Origin: Sphingomonas sp. R647 | GTDB taxonomy: Bacteria > Pseudomonadota > Alphaproteobacteria > Sphingomonadales > Sphingomonadaceae | Length of the DNA stretch: 64,000 nt | Direction: 5' to 3' | Assembly (NCBI RefSeq): GCF_020177055.1 | Contig: NZ_JAIQXT010000008.1 | Location: 82,303 to 146,302 of the forward strand | In this document: positions 18,096 through 27,351 of the stretch, piece by piece | Numbering within the stretch: position 1 is the first letter of the stretch | How the letters are laid out: each line of letters opens with the position of its first letter | The notes under the pieces: generated by a model | Told to the model about the DNA's origin: nothing | The model's database searches: none | What the model saw: the letters and a program-made list of their open reading frames with translations, nothing else | Program-made: the position numbers and the translations under genes

Positions 18096-19250
18096 ATGAT
18101 CAACCGCCGCAATCTTGTCCTGACCGGCGCTGCGGGCGCGCTCTCGCTGGGCTTTGCGCCCCGCCTCGCCTTTGCGCAGGCGGCGAGCGACCGCCGCTTC
18201 GTGTTCATTATCCAGCGCGGGGCGGCCGATGGGCTTGGCACGCTCGCGCCGGTCGGCGATCCGGCGTTTGCCGCGCAGCGCGGGGTGCTGGCGCAGGATT
18301 TCGCCGATGCGGCGAAGCTGGACGCGATGTTCGCGCTGCATCCCAACCTCAAGAACGTCGCGCAGATGTATGCGGCGAAGGAGGCGATGTTCGTCCACGC
18401 CGTTGCCTCGCCCTATCGCGACCGATCGCATTTCGACGCGCAGAATGTGCTCGAGACGGGTGGGAACGCCGCCTATCAGCTCAAGGACGGGTGGATGAAC
18501 CGGCTGCTTGCCGTGCTACCGGCCGACGAGCGCAAGGGCATTGCGGTTGCCGCTACGATCCCGATGGCGTTGCGTGGCAAGGTTGAGGTCGCGTCCTACG
18601 CGCCATCGGCGCTGCCTGATGCGTCCGACGATCTGTTGGGGCGCGTGGCGACGCTGTATGCGGAGGATCCGCAGCTGCACGCGATCTGGGAACAGGCGAC
18701 GGCGACGCGGACGCTGACCGGCGATCTGGCGGCGAATAATGGCCGCAATGCTGCCGCGACGGGTGCGCTCGCAGCGCGGCTGCTGGCGGCGGAGAATGGC
18801 GCGCGGATTGCGATGATCGAGACGGGCGGCTGGGACACCCATGCCGGGCAGCGTGGACGGCTGGGCGCGCAACTCAACGGCCTCGACCAGATGATTGCGG
18901 CGCTGAAGACCGGCCTCGGGCCGCTCTGGGGCAAGACGATGGTGCTGGTTGCGACCGAGTTCGGGCGGACGGTGAAGGTCAATGGCACGCAGGGCACCGA
19001 TCATGGCACCGGATCGGTCGCGTGGCTGCTGGGTGGTGCGGTCAAGGGCGGGCGCGTCGTCGCCGACTGGCCGGGGTTGAGCGATGCGGCGCTGTATGAG
19101 GGCCGCGACCTGCGCCCGACGGCAGGGCTGGACGCGGTTATCGGTAGCGCGGCGGCGGCGCATTTCGGGGTCGATCCGGCACGGGCGATGCCGGCGCTGT
19201 TCCCGGGGCAGAAGAGCGCGCGGATGCTGGACGGATTGGTGCGGGTCTGA
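18096..19250 (+). CDS. DUF1501 domain-containing protein, probable Tat substrate
   Basis: The 384-aa product begins 'MINRRNLVLTGAAGALSLG'. This twin-arginine leader is typical of DUF1501 proteins, which belong to the alkaline-phosphatase-like fold. Other visible features are 'DRSHFDAQNVLETGG', 'IETGGWDTHAGQ' and 'VLVATEFGRTVKVNGTQGTD'. ATG 18096 has GGAGA seven bases upstream; a GTG one codon earlier is possible. It lies 4 bases after the DUF1800 gene and probably depends on it. Export would use the TatABC system encoded at 26.6-28.1 kb. Confidence 0.85.
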   Translation: MINRRNLVLTGAAGALSLGFAPRLAFAQAASDRRFVFIIQRGAADGLGTLAPVGDPAFAAQRGVLAQDFADAAKLDAMFALHPNLKNVAQMYAAKEAMFVHAVASPYRDRSHFDAQNVLETGGNAAYQLKDGWMNRLLAVLPADERKGIAVAATIPMALRGKVEVASYAPSALPDASDDLLGRVATLYAEDPQLHAIWEQATATRTLTGDLAANNGRNAAATGALAARLLAAENGARIAMIETGGWDTHAGQRGRLGAQLNGLDQMIAALKTGLGPLWGKTMVLVATEFGRTVKVNGTQGTDHGTGSVAWLLGGAVKGGRVVADWPGLSDAALYEGRDLRPTAGLDAVIGSAAAAHFGVDPARAMPALFPGQKSARMLDGLVRV

Positions 19251-19253
19251 CGC

Positions 19254-20063
19254 TTACCCCGCCTTCCGCGCCATCCCCACCAGCGCGGTCGAGGTGATCC
19301 CTTCGGCGGGCAGGTCGGCGGCGAGGGCGGCGGCTTCTTCGGCGAAGGCGGTGCGTTGGGCGTCGTCGAGCATCTGCCACACCGGCGACCAGCCATAGGC
19401 GAGCTTGGCGTGTTCGCGGAACCACTCGACCGGTGGGGCGGGCCAGGCGTAGCTGACGCGGTGGACCGCTGCGGGCTGTAAGCCGGCCTCAACAAAGGCG
19501 GCATCGAGCAGTTCGGGGGTGTTGAACAGCCGCGCCATCGGCAGCGGTACCGGCTGGTCGGGGAACATGCGCTGGGCAGCCTGAGCAAAGAGCTGGGCCG
19601 GGCCGGCACCGCCGGCATTTTCCCATACCGCTACAACCGCCAGCCCATCGGGGCGCAGCACGCGCGCCATTTCGGCGAAGCCCGCAGCGGGATCCGGGAA
19701 CATGAACACGCCGAAGATCGAGAAGGCGGCGTCGAAGCTGTGAGCGGGGAAGTCAAGCCGCTGGCCGTCCATCACCAGCGCGCGCTCGCCGGGGCTGATG
19801 TCCGCAGCGCGGGCCTGCGCGATCTCGACCATGCCGGGCGAGAAGTCGATGCCGATCGCGTCCGCGCCGTCGCGCAGCGCCGCCACCAGCAAGGCGCCAG
19901 CGCCGGTTGCGACATCGAGCGCGCGCGCGCCGCTGGGTAGCGCGGCCAGCTCCCACGCCGCTTGCGCATAGCGGCCGGTCATCCGGTCGGCTTCATTGGC
20001 ATAGTTTGTGGAGACCGAATCCCAATGGGCGGGATCGTGGATGGCGGGAGCTTTGGCGGACAT
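19254..20063 (-). CDS. Class I SAM-dependent methyltransferase
   Basis: The 269-aa protein from ATG 20063 has a Rossmann methyltransferase fold. Motif I is 'ALDVATGAGALLVAAL', the acidic end of beta 2 is 'IGIDFSP', and then come 'DGQRLDFPAHSFDAAF' and 'RVLRPDGLAVVAVWENAG'. It resembles UbiE/COQ5-type enzymes, but the substrate cannot be assigned. It ends 3 bases from the convergent DUF1501 gene. An upstream in-frame ATG at 20129 would place the start across an AT-rich divergent promoter region and is less likely. Confidence 0.85.
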   Translation of the reverse strand: MSAKAPAIHDPAHWDSVSTNYANEADRMTGRYAQAAWELAALPSGARALDVATGAGALLVAALRDGADAIGIDFSPGMVEIAQARAADISPGERALVMDGQRLDFPAHSFDAAFSIFGVFMFPDPAAGFAEMARVLRPDGLAVVAVWENAGGAGPAQLFAQAAQRMFPDQPVPLPMARLFNTPELLDAAFVEAGLQPAAVHRVSYAWPAPPVEWFREHAKLAYGWSPVWQMLDDAQRTAFAEEAAALAADLPAEGITSTALVGMARKAG

Positions 20064-20071
20064 GACATTCC

Positions 20072-20099
20072 CATAATGATATAATGTTACATACGTCAA
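20072..20099 (-). promoter_or_regulatory. AT-rich divergent intergenic segment, possible promoter
   Basis: On the - strand a TTGACG hexamer (20099-20094) is followed about 17 bases later by TTATGG, upstream of the methyltransferase ATG. The segment between this gene and the divergent membrane-protein gene is markedly AT-rich for the window. It also contains ATGT/ACAT inverted repeats. The match to consensus is weak. Confidence 0.25.
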
Positions 20100-20139
20100 T
20101 AGCTTGCTTGGTGCGCCATTTGATCGCACCGATCATGAT

Positions 20140-20721
20140 ATGGGCTATGTCACGCTTTTTCTGCTCGCGTTCGGGGTCAATCTGCTGCCCGCATTCGGGC
20201 CGCCGACCTGGTCGATCATCGTGCTGTACGGGATCAATGGCGATCAGCCGCTCTGGGCGCTGGTGCTGATCGGTGCGGTCGGCGCGGCGTTGGGGCGGCT
20301 GGTGCTGGCGGTCGGGGCGCGGCATTTCGGAAAGTGGTTGCCGCAGCGGATGCAGCGCAACATCGCCGCGGCGCGGACGGCGGTGGAGCGGCGCAAGCAT
20401 AATGTGCTGATCCTGCTGGCGCTGTTCGTCATCTCGCCCTTGCCGTCGGCGCAACTGTTCATGGCAGTTGGGCTGGCGCGGGTGCCACTGCTTGGCTTTA
20501 CCGCGGCCTTTTTCACCGGACGGCTGTTTACCTACGCATTCTACGGCTGGACCGCGCGCAAGGTGCGTGAGACGGATTTCGGCGAGGTGATGTTTGCCAA
20601 CTTGACCAGCGCGTGGGGGATCGCGTTGCAGGTGGCGATGCTGGGCCTGCTGGTCGCACTGGTGAGCATCGATTGGGCGCGGTGGCTGAAGGTCGATCGC
20701 GACGACGCGCCCAAGGACTGA
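20140..20721 (+). CDS. Integral membrane protein, possible VTT/DedA-like
   Basis: The ATG at 20140 gives 193 aa with about five hydrophobic segments. 'LFVISPLPSAQLFMAVGLAR' followed by a Gly/Phe-rich helix recalls VTT/SNARE-associated (DedA-like) proteins, where a comparable 'SPLP' re-entrant segment occurs, but I am not certain of the family. Residues 60-95 form a basic cytoplasmic loop. The function is unknown. It is divergent from the methyltransferase and 80 bases upstream of the rarD-like gene. Confidence 0.7.
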   Translation: MGYVTLFLLAFGVNLLPAFGPPTWSIIVLYGINGDQPLWALVLIGAVGAALGRLVLAVGARHFGKWLPQRMQRNIAAARTAVERRKHNVLILLALFVISPLPSAQLFMAVGLARVPLLGFTAAFFTGRLFTYAFYGWTARKVRETDFGEVMFANLTSAWGIALQVAMLGLLVALVSIDWARWLKVDRDDAPKD

Positions 20722-20801
20722 AGCGGCACCGTCGCGCCCGAAACCAAATCTTTCCCGCCGCGTGGCTTTCGGCGGTGCAGCATAAACCCTATCTGGCGCA
20801 G

Positions 20802-21719
20802 ATGGCCCGGTCCGATCCGCCCCCAGCGCCCGAGCGCATCGACCGCGCGGGGCTGGTCCAGGCGCTGGGTGCCTATGGCATCTGGGGCGTGCTGCCGATT
20901 TTCTTCTTTGCGCTGAAGGGGGTTGGCGCGGGCGAAGTGGTTGCGGGGCGCGTGCTGTGGTCGCTCGGGCTGCTCGCCATCGTCATCCTTGCGCTTGGCC
21001 GGACGTCGGCGATCATCGCGGCATTGCGCAACCGCCGCGCGATGCTGTTGCTGAGCGCCAGCGCGGCGCTGATTTCGGTCAACTGGCTGGTCTATATCTG
21101 GGCGGTGCAGAACCAGCATGTGCTGGAAGGCAGCCTGGGGTATTTCCTCAATCCGCTGGTCAATGTGCTGCTGGGCGTCGTGCTGCTGCGCGAGAAGCTC
21201 GGGCGGGCGCAGATGGTTGCGGTCGGGTTGGCCGGGATCGGTGTCGCGGTGCTGGCGGTGGGTGCGGGGCAGGGCATCTGGATCAGCCTGACGCTCGCTT
21301 TTTCGTTCGGCTTCTATGGGCTGGTGCGCAAGGTCGCGCCGGTTGGCGCGCTTGAGGGGCTGACGCTGGAGACCGCGATCCTCGCGCCGCTTGGCCTTGC
21401 CTATCTGTTCTGGTTGTCGACGCATGGCGGGCTGGAGTTCGGAAATGAGCCGGTCGCGACGACGTTGCTGGTGCTGTCGGGCGTGGTGACGGCGGTGCCG
21501 TTGCTGCTGTTCGCAGGGGCGGCGCGGCGGTTGCCCTATTCGACGTTGGGGCTGCTGCAATATCTCGCGCCGACGATGCAATTCGTGCTGGCGATCACCT
21601 ATTTCGGGGAACTGGTGACGACGGCGCACCTGATTTGCTTTGCGCTGATCTGGACCGGCCTTGCCATTTATGCCGCGGACGGATTGCTCGCTGCACGGAG
21701 ACGCCGCGTCATTGCGTGA
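20802..21719 (+). CDS. rarD: EamA-family permease, RarD type
   Basis: This 305-aa protein from ATG 20802 has about ten membrane segments in two EamA repeats. It carries the RarD-like N-terminus 'AYGIWGVLPIFFFALKGVG', 'VNWLVYIWAVQNQHVLEGSLG' and 'LLQYLAPTMQFVLAI'. RarD was first linked to chloramphenicol sensitivity; the transported substrate is generally unknown. An in-frame extension into the preceding gene was rejected. Confidence 0.85.
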   Translation: MARSDPPPAPERIDRAGLVQALGAYGIWGVLPIFFFALKGVGAGEVVAGRVLWSLGLLAIVILALGRTSAIIAALRNRRAMLLLSASAALISVNWLVYIWAVQNQHVLEGSLGYFLNPLVNVLLGVVLLREKLGRAQMVAVGLAGIGVAVLAVGAGQGIWISLTLAFSFGFYGLVRKVAPVGALEGLTLETAILAPLGLAYLFWLSTHGGLEFGNEPVATTLLVLSGVVTAVPLLLFAGAARRLPYSTLGLLQYLAPTMQFVLAITYFGELVTTAHLICFALIWTGLAIYAADGLLAARRRRVIA

Positions 21720-21774
21720 CGAACCGCGCGCGCTGCGCTAGAGGGTCCGCCTCCTGAAACCATCGGACCTGCAC

Positions 21775-23502
21775 ATGACGCTCTATCCCCGTTTCGCTGC
21801 CCATCTCGACGCCGCGCTGGATGCCCTGGTCGCATCCGGCGATCTCCCGGCTGGGCTGGAGCGACGCGCGGTGACGGTGGAGCCGCCGCGCGACGTGACG
21901 CATGGCGACCTGGCGACCAACGCCGCGATGGTGCTGGCCAAGCCGGCGGGCAGCAATCCGCGCGCGCTGGCGGAGAAGATCGCCGCCGAGCTGGAGAAGA
22001 TCGACGCGGTGTCTTCGGTGTCGGTCGCCGGGCCGGGGTTCATCAATATGAGCCTGACCGACGGCACTTGGCGCGACGAGCTGGCGGCGATTCATACGGC
22101 GGGCGACGCCTATGGCCGGTCGCAGGGTGGCGCGGGCGTTACCGTGAACATCGAATATGTCTCCGCCAACCCGACCGGTCCCATGCATATGGGCCATTGC
22201 CGGGGCGCGGTGGTGGGCGATGCGCTCGCCAGCCTGCTCGAGGCGGTCGGGCATACGGTGATCCGCGAATATTATGTCAACGACGCGGGCGGGCAGGTCG
22301 ATGTCCTCGCGCGGTCGGCACACCTGCGGTACCGCGAGGCGCTGGGCGAGACGATCGAGATCCCCGAGGGGCTGTATCCGGGCGAGTATCTAAAGCCCGT
22401 TGGCGAGCGGCTGGCGCGCGAGCATGGCGATGCGTTTGTCGGCCAGGACGAGAGCGAATGGCTGGCGCTGTTCCGCAAGGAAGCCGTCGCCGACATGCTG
22501 GTGATGATCCGCAGCGACCTCGCGTTGCTCGGCATCCACCACAATCTGTTCTCGTCCGAGGCCGAGTTGCAGGCTGCGGGTAAACCCGAAGAGGCCGAGG
22601 CGTGGCTGCGTGCGCGTGACCTGATCTATGACGGCGTGCTGGAAGCGCCCAAGGGCGAGCTGCCTGATGATTGGGAGCCGGTCGAGCTGCCGCTGTTCCG
22701 TTCGACCAAGTTCGGCGACGATCAGGACCGGCCGATCAAGAAATCGAACGGGCAATGGACCTATTTCGGCGCGGACATGGCGTATCATTTCCAGAAGGCG
22801 CAGAGCGCGGACCAGCTGATCGACATCTGGGGCGCGGACCACGCCGGCACGGTCAAGCGGATCGTTGCCGCCGTCACCGCGCTGACCGAGGGCAAGACGC
22901 GGTTCGACGTCAAGCTGGTGCAGATGGTGCGCCTGCTGCGCGCGGGCGAGCCGGTGAAGATGTCCAAGCGCTCAGGCAATTTCGTCACGCTGGCGGATGT
23001 GGTTCAGGAGGTGGGCAAGGACGTGGTCCGCTTCACGATGCTGACCCGCAAGGCCGATGCGCAGATGGATTTCGACTTCGCCAAGGTGGTCGAGGCGTCG
23101 AAAGACAATCCGGTTTTCTATGTCCAATACGCCCATGCGCGGGTCGCTTCGCTGCATCGGCGCGCGGCGGACGCGGGGCTGGACCTGTCGGGCGACGCTG
23201 ACCTGTCCCTGCTTGATACACGCGAACTGGCGCTGGTGAAGCTCGCAGCACAGTATCCGCGCGTGGTCGAGGGTGCGGCGGCGGCGCGTGAGCCGCATCG
23301 GATTGCCTTTTATCTCTATGACTTGGCCGCCGAGTTCCACGCGTGGTGGAATATGGGCAATGACGATCCGTCGCGCCGCTTCATCCTGCCCGACAATGTG
23401 CCGCTGACCCGCGCGCGCCTTTCCCTTGCCGACGCGATCGGGCAGGTTGTGCGCAACGGCCTCAACATCATGGGGGTCGAGGCCGTTCAGGAGCTGAGCT
23501 GA
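21775..23502 (+). CDS. argS: Arginyl-tRNA synthetase
   Basis: This class I aminoacyl-tRNA synthetase charges tRNA-Arg in the cytoplasm. The 575-aa protein has an N-terminal Add-1 domain, the HIGH-type motif within 'SANPTGPMHMGHCRGAVVG', 'YYVNDAGGQVDVLARS' and 'WGADHAGTVKRI'. The KMSKS loop appears as 'PVKMSKRSGNFVTLADV', and a C-terminal DALR anticodon-binding domain follows. It is directly followed, without a gap, by a SPOR gene, an arrangement common in alphaproteobacteria. Confidence 0.96.
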   Translation: MTLYPRFAAHLDAALDALVASGDLPAGLERRAVTVEPPRDVTHGDLATNAAMVLAKPAGSNPRALAEKIAAELEKIDAVSSVSVAGPGFINMSLTDGTWRDELAAIHTAGDAYGRSQGGAGVTVNIEYVSANPTGPMHMGHCRGAVVGDALASLLEAVGHTVIREYYVNDAGGQVDVLARSAHLRYREALGETIEIPEGLYPGEYLKPVGERLAREHGDAFVGQDESEWLALFRKEAVADMLVMIRSDLALLGIHHNLFSSEAELQAAGKPEEAEAWLRARDLIYDGVLEAPKGELPDDWEPVELPLFRSTKFGDDQDRPIKKSNGQWTYFGADMAYHFQKAQSADQLIDIWGADHAGTVKRIVAAVTALTEGKTRFDVKLVQMVRLLRAGEPVKMSKRSGNFVTLADVVQEVGKDVVRFTMLTRKADAQMDFDFAKVVEASKDNPVFYVQYAHARVASLHRRAADAGLDLSGDADLSLLDTRELALVKLAAQYPRVVEGAAAAREPHRIAFYLYDLAAEFHAWWNMGNDDPSRRFILPDNVPLTRARLSLADAIGQVVRNGLNIMGVEAVQELS

Positions 23503-24213
23503 ATGAACGCGGGTGAGGACTATAATGACGACCGGCTGCCCTGGCTGGAGACGGTCGAGGATGATTATCGCGAGGGGCCTTCGGCGCTGCGCATCATCCT
23601 GCTGGTGCTGGTCGGGCTGGCGATCATCGCCGCCGCGCTGTTTGGCTGGTGGTGGTATCAGCGCACGGTGACGGGCGAGGGCACCGGCGCGCTGATCAAC
23701 GCGCAGGAAGGCAGCTACAAGGTCAAGCCCGACGAACCCGGCGGGATGAAGGTCGAGGGCGAGGGCGACACCGTCTTTGCCGCGAGCGAGGGGGCTACCA
23801 CCAACGGGTCGGTCGATGTCTCGGCGGTGCCGGAGACCCCGGTCGACGGCAAGGCTGCGCCCAAGGCGCGCCTGGCCCCGGTCAAGGGCGCGAGCCGCGT
23901 TGTCGCGCCGATCCAGAGCGGGTCAGTGCCCAAGGCTGCTGCACCGACGCAGGCTGCGCCCGGGCCGTCGGCGGGCAGCGCGACGATCCAGCTCGGCTCT
24001 TTCCCCAGTGAGGCGGAAGCGAATGTGGCGTGGACGCGGTTGGCGAAACGGTTTTCCTATCTCGCGCCGCTGGGCAAGGGGATCGCCAAGGCGGATGTGA
24101 ACGGCAAGACGTTCTACCGGCTGCGGGTGAATGCGGGAAGCAACGGGCAGGCGCGCGAGCTGTGCGGCAAGCTGAAGGCTGCGGGGGAGGCGTGTTTCCT
24201 GGCGGGGGGATGA
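23503..24213 (+). CDS. SPOR domain-containing membrane protein
   Basis: The ATG immediately follows the argS stop. The 236-aa product has a short acidic cytoplasmic N-terminus, one membrane helix (about residues 29-52, ending 'GWWWYQRTVTGEG'), a long Pro/Ala-rich periplasmic linker and a C-terminal SPOR domain (about 160-236, 'IQLGSFPSEAEANVAW'). SPOR domains bind septal glycan strands. This is the second SPOR protein in the window; the two differ in anchoring (signal peptide versus membrane helix). Confidence 0.88.
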   Translation: MNAGEDYNDDRLPWLETVEDDYREGPSALRIILLVLVGLAIIAAALFGWWWYQRTVTGEGTGALINAQEGSYKVKPDEPGGMKVEGEGDTVFAASEGATTNGSVDVSAVPETPVDGKAAPKARLAPVKGASRVVAPIQSGSVPKAAAPTQAAPGPSAGSATIQLGSFPSEAEANVAWTRLAKRFSYLAPLGKGIAKADVNGKTFYRLRVNAGSNGQARELCGKLKAAGEACFLAGG

Positions 24214-24266
24214 TTTTTTAGGGCGCGCCTCTGGAATCTTGGTCTCGCCCCTGTTCTAACCGCGCC

Positions 24267-25268
24267 ATGAAGCCTGTCATTTTCGGCCTGTCCGGCCCTG
24301 TCCTTACCGCCGATGAAGCCGCGTTTTTCCGCGACGCGGATCCGCTTGGCTATATCCTGTTCGGGCGCAACTGCGTCGATCGGGCGCAGATGCGCGCGCT
24401 GACCGATAGTTTGCGCGACGTGTCGGGGCGCGACGATGTGCCGATCCTGATCGATCAGGAGGGCGGGCGCGTCGCGCGGATGGCGCCGCCGGAATGGCCG
24501 GCCTTTCCAGCAGGGCCCGCGTTCGACGCGCTGTATGAGGTCGCGCCGTCTTCGGCGATCGAGGCGGCGCGGGTGAACGGGCAGGCGCTGGCGCTGATGC
24601 TGGCCGAGGTCGGGGTCAATGTGAACTGCGCGCCGTTGCTCGACGTGCGTATGCCGGAGACGACGCCGGCGGTGGGCGGGCGTACGTTTGGCAGCGACCC
24701 GATGCGGGTTGCGGCGCTGGGTCGCGCGATGCTCGACGGGATGGCGAAGGGCGGCGTGGTCGGCGTGGTCAAGCATATGCCGGGGCATGGGCGCGGCGTG
24801 GTCGACAGCCATTATGAGCTGCCGGTGGTCGATGCCGCTGATGCGGCGCTTGAGCGGGATATCGAGCCGTTCCGCACGCTCAAGGACGCGCCGATGGCGA
24901 TGACGTGCCATGTCGTATTCAAGGCGTGGGACGCCGAGCATCCCGCGACGCTGTCGCCGACCGTGATCCGCGACGTGATCCGCGGGCGGATCGGGTTCGA
25001 CGGCCTGCTGATGACCGACGATATCGACATGAAGGCGCTGACCGGCACGGCGGGCGACAAGGCGGCGCAGGCGATTGCGGCGGGGTGCGACGTCGTGCTC
25101 GATTGCTGGGCGCGGATGGGTGAGATGGAAGAGATTGTCGGGCGGCTCAGCGATGCGCCGCCGGTGACGCTGGCGCGGCTGGAGCGGGCGATGGCGAGCG
25201 TGCGGCCCGAGGCGGGCGAGATCGACGCGTTGGTCGCCAAGCGGGAGGCGTTGCTGGCGCTGGCATGA
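24267..25268 (+). CDS. nagZ: Beta-N-acetylhexosaminidase (NagZ)
   Basis: NagZ is a cytoplasmic GH3 enzyme that removes GlcNAc from anhydro-muropeptides in cell-wall recycling. The 333-aa protein has 'ILIDQEGGRVARM', 'NVNCAPLLDVRMP', 'GRTFGSDPMRVAALG', the GH3 motif 'KHMPGHGRGVVDSHYELP' with its catalytic His, and the nucleophile region 'LLMTDDIDMKAL'. The single-domain length fits NagZ. The stop overlaps scpA by ATGA. Confidence 0.94.
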   Translation: MKPVIFGLSGPVLTADEAAFFRDADPLGYILFGRNCVDRAQMRALTDSLRDVSGRDDVPILIDQEGGRVARMAPPEWPAFPAGPAFDALYEVAPSSAIEAARVNGQALALMLAEVGVNVNCAPLLDVRMPETTPAVGGRTFGSDPMRVAALGRAMLDGMAKGGVVGVVKHMPGHGRGVVDSHYELPVVDAADAALERDIEPFRTLKDAPMAMTCHVVFKAWDAEHPATLSPTVIRDVIRGRIGFDGLLMTDDIDMKALTGTAGDKAAQAIAAGCDVVLDCWARMGEMEEIVGRLSDAPPVTLARLERAMASVRPEAGEIDALVAKREALLALA

Positions 25269-25996
25269 CCGATCCCGCGCCCCTCACCATCGACATCGAC
25301 GGCTGGGAAGGGCCGCTCGACCTGTTGCTGGCGCTGGCGCGGAGCCAGAAGGTCGATCTGCGCCAGCTGTCGATCCTGCAGCTGGTCGACCAGTATCTGA
25401 CCTATGTGAACGAGGCGCGCGAGCTGCGGCTGGAGCTTGCGGCCGATTATCTCGTGATGGCGGCGTGGCTGGCCTATCTCAAATCCGCGCTGTTGCTGCC
25501 GCGCGATCCTGAGATCGAGCCGAGCCCCGAGGAAATGGCGTTGCGGCTGCAATTGCGGCTGGAGCGGCTGGCGGCGATGCGGGAGGCAGGGGCGCGGCTG
25601 GTGGCGCGGGACCGGCTCGGGCGTGACGTGTTCACGCGCGGTGCGCCGGAGGGGCTGAAGACCGTGCGCAAATCGCGCTGGCAGGCCGAAATCTACGATC
25701 TGATCGCCGCCTATGGCCAGATTAGCGCGCGCACGCGGCCGGTGATGCACATCGTCGCGGTGCGGCCGGTGATGACGCTGGAGGATGCGATCCACCGCGT
25801 GTCCGAGCTGATCGGGCAGCGGATCGAGTGGAGTACGATCGAGAGCTTCCTGCCCGAGGATGCCAGCGGTTCGTATCGCAAGTCGGCGCTGGCCAGCTCG
25901 TTCGTCGCGGCGTTGGAGCTGGCCAAGCAGGGACGGGTCGAGATCCGGCAGAAATCCGCCTTTGCCCCGCTGTATCTGCGGGGGATCGAGGCATGA
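25265..25996 (+). CDS. scpA: Segregation and condensation protein A
   Basis: ScpA is the kleisin subunit of the SMC-ScpAB condensin. The 243-aa product shows the kleisin N-terminal signature 'GWEGPLDLLLALARSQKVDL', 'YLVMAAWLAYLKSALLLP' and the C-terminal winged-helix segment 'LASSFVAALELAKQGRVEI'. It overlaps nagZ upstream and scpB downstream by ATGA on each side, so the three are co-translated. Confidence 0.94.
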   Translation: MTDPAPLTIDIDGWEGPLDLLLALARSQKVDLRQLSILQLVDQYLTYVNEARELRLELAADYLVMAAWLAYLKSALLLPRDPEIEPSPEEMALRLQLRLERLAAMREAGARLVARDRLGRDVFTRGAPEGLKTVRKSRWQAEIYDLIAAYGQISARTRPVMHIVAVRPVMTLEDAIHRVSELIGQRIEWSTIESFLPEDASGSYRKSALASSFVAALELAKQGRVEIRQKSAFAPLYLRGIEA

Positions 25997-26595
25997 CGCC
26001 GCCGGATGAGACGATGCGCGCGGTGGAGGCGGTGCTGTTTGCGGCCGAACAGCCGCTGACGCTGGCCGACCTGCGGGCCTATGTCGGGGATGAAGCGGAT
26101 ATCGTGGCTGCGCTGGCGGCACTTTCCGAAACATACACCGGGCGCGGCATTGAATTGGTCGAGCGCGGCGGGCGGTGGCATTTCCAGACCGCGCCGGACC
26201 TTGCCAATTTCCTGCGCCGCGATCGCGAGGACAGCCGCAAGCTGAGCCGCGCGGGGATCGAGACGCTGGCGATCATCGCCTATCACGAGCCGGTGACGCG
26301 CGCCGAGATCGAAGCGATTCGCGGGGTGCAGATCAGCAAGGGAACACTCGACGTGCTGATGGAGGCGGGGTGGATCCGGCCCGCGGGGCGGCGTGAGGTG
26401 CCGGGCCGGCCGCTGATGTATGCGACCACGCCCGAGTTCCTCAGCCATTTCGGGCTAGCGAGCCGCCGCGACCTGCCCGGAATCGACGATCTTCGCGCCG
26501 CCGGGCTGCTCGATCCGGTCGATTTGGCGTTTGAAGCCGCACATTCCGAAGCCGGTGGCGGGGAAGCGGTAGAAACCCCGGACGAAGACGACTAG
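25993..26595 (+). CDS. scpB: Segregation and condensation protein B
   Basis: ScpB is the winged-helix dimer that binds the ScpA kleisin. From ATG 25993 the product is 200 aa. Visible family features are 'AVEAVLFAAEQPLTLADL', 'LSRAGIETLAIIAYHEPVTR', 'AEIEAIRGVQISKGTLDVL' and 'GRPLMYATTPEFLSHFGL'. A longer in-frame reading inside scpA was discarded because of the ATGA coupling. tatA follows 28 bases later. Confidence 0.94.
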   Translation: MTPPDETMRAVEAVLFAAEQPLTLADLRAYVGDEADIVAALAALSETYTGRGIELVERGGRWHFQTAPDLANFLRRDREDSRKLSRAGIETLAIIAYHEPVTRAEIEAIRGVQISKGTLDVLMEAGWIRPAGRREVPGRPLMYATTPEFLSHFGLASRRDLPGIDDLRAAGLLDPVDLAFEAAHSEAGGGEAVETPDEDD

Positions 26596-26623
26596 ATAGG
26601 CGCAGAATCAACGGAGAGTTCCG

Positions 26624-26863
26624 ATGGGTAGCATGAGTCTGGTGCACTGGCTGATCGTCGGTGTCCTCGTAATACTTCTGTTCGGAGGCAGCCGCTTCTC
26701 GAACATGATGGGTGACGTCGCCAAGGGCATCAAGCAGTTCAAGAAGGGCATGGCCGAGGACGACGAAACGGCCGCCAAGCCCGCTGAGATCGAGGCGAAG
26801 CGCGTCGTCGATCCGCAGCCGCAGGCGCAGACCGAAGCGCGTCCGGCGCAGGAAGAGCGCTGA
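26624..26863 (+). CDS. tatA: Sec-independent translocase component TatA
   Basis: TatA is the small pore-forming subunit of the twin-arginine system. The 79-aa protein has an N-terminal membrane helix, the hinge region 'LLFGGSRFSNMMGDVAKGIK' and an amphipathic helix, then an acidic, disordered tail. It heads a tatABC run and follows scpAB closely. Confidence 0.93.
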   Translation: MGSMSLVHWLIVGVLVILLFGGSRFSNMMGDVAKGIKQFKKGMAEDDETAAKPAEIEAKRVVDPQPQAQTEARPAQEER

Positions 26864-26910
26864 TATTTCCGCTGCGGCGCTTTGCCGCAGCCTTGCGGAC
26901 CGGCTGATCG

Positions 26911-27351
26911 ATGCTCGATTTCAACGCACCCGAATTTCTGGTGGTGGGCATCGTCGCCCTGCTGGTGATCGGGCCGAAGGACCTGCCAAAGGCGATGCGC
27001 TTTGTCGGCCACTGGGTCGGCAAGGCGCGCCGCGTTGCCAGCCAGTTCCGCAGCGGTCTGGACACGATGGTCCGCGAGTCCGAGCTCGCCGAGATGGAAA
27101 AGAAGTGGGCGGAGGAGAATGCGCGGATCATGCGCGAGCATCCGCCCGAAAAGATGCTGACCGGGCCGGTCTATGATCCCAATCCGCAAGGGGCGACCCC
27201 GGCGAACATGGCCGGGCCGGAAGACGACACTCCGCCGGTGATGGCCGAGCCCCCGGCGCTGAAGGCCGAGCCTGCCGACGCGGCGCTCGATACCCCCGTC
27301 GAACCGACGCGCAAGCCGCGCGCACCACGCAAGAAGAAGGCGGAGTCGTGA
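26911..27351 (+). CDS. tatB: Sec-independent translocase component TatB
   Basis: TatB forms the substrate receptor complex with TatC. The 146-aa protein opens with 'FNAPEFLVVGIVALLVIGPK', one membrane helix with the conserved Glu and Pro of the family. A long amphipathic helix and a Pro/Lys-rich tail ending 'RAPRKKKAES' follow. It ends in a GTGA overlap with tatC. Confidence 0.92.
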   Translation: MLDFNAPEFLVVGIVALLVIGPKDLPKAMRFVGHWVGKARRVASQFRSGLDTMVRESELAEMEKKWAEENARIMREHPPEKMLTGPVYDPNPQGATPANMAGPEDDTPPVMAEPPALKAEPADAALDTPVEPTRKPRAPRKKKAES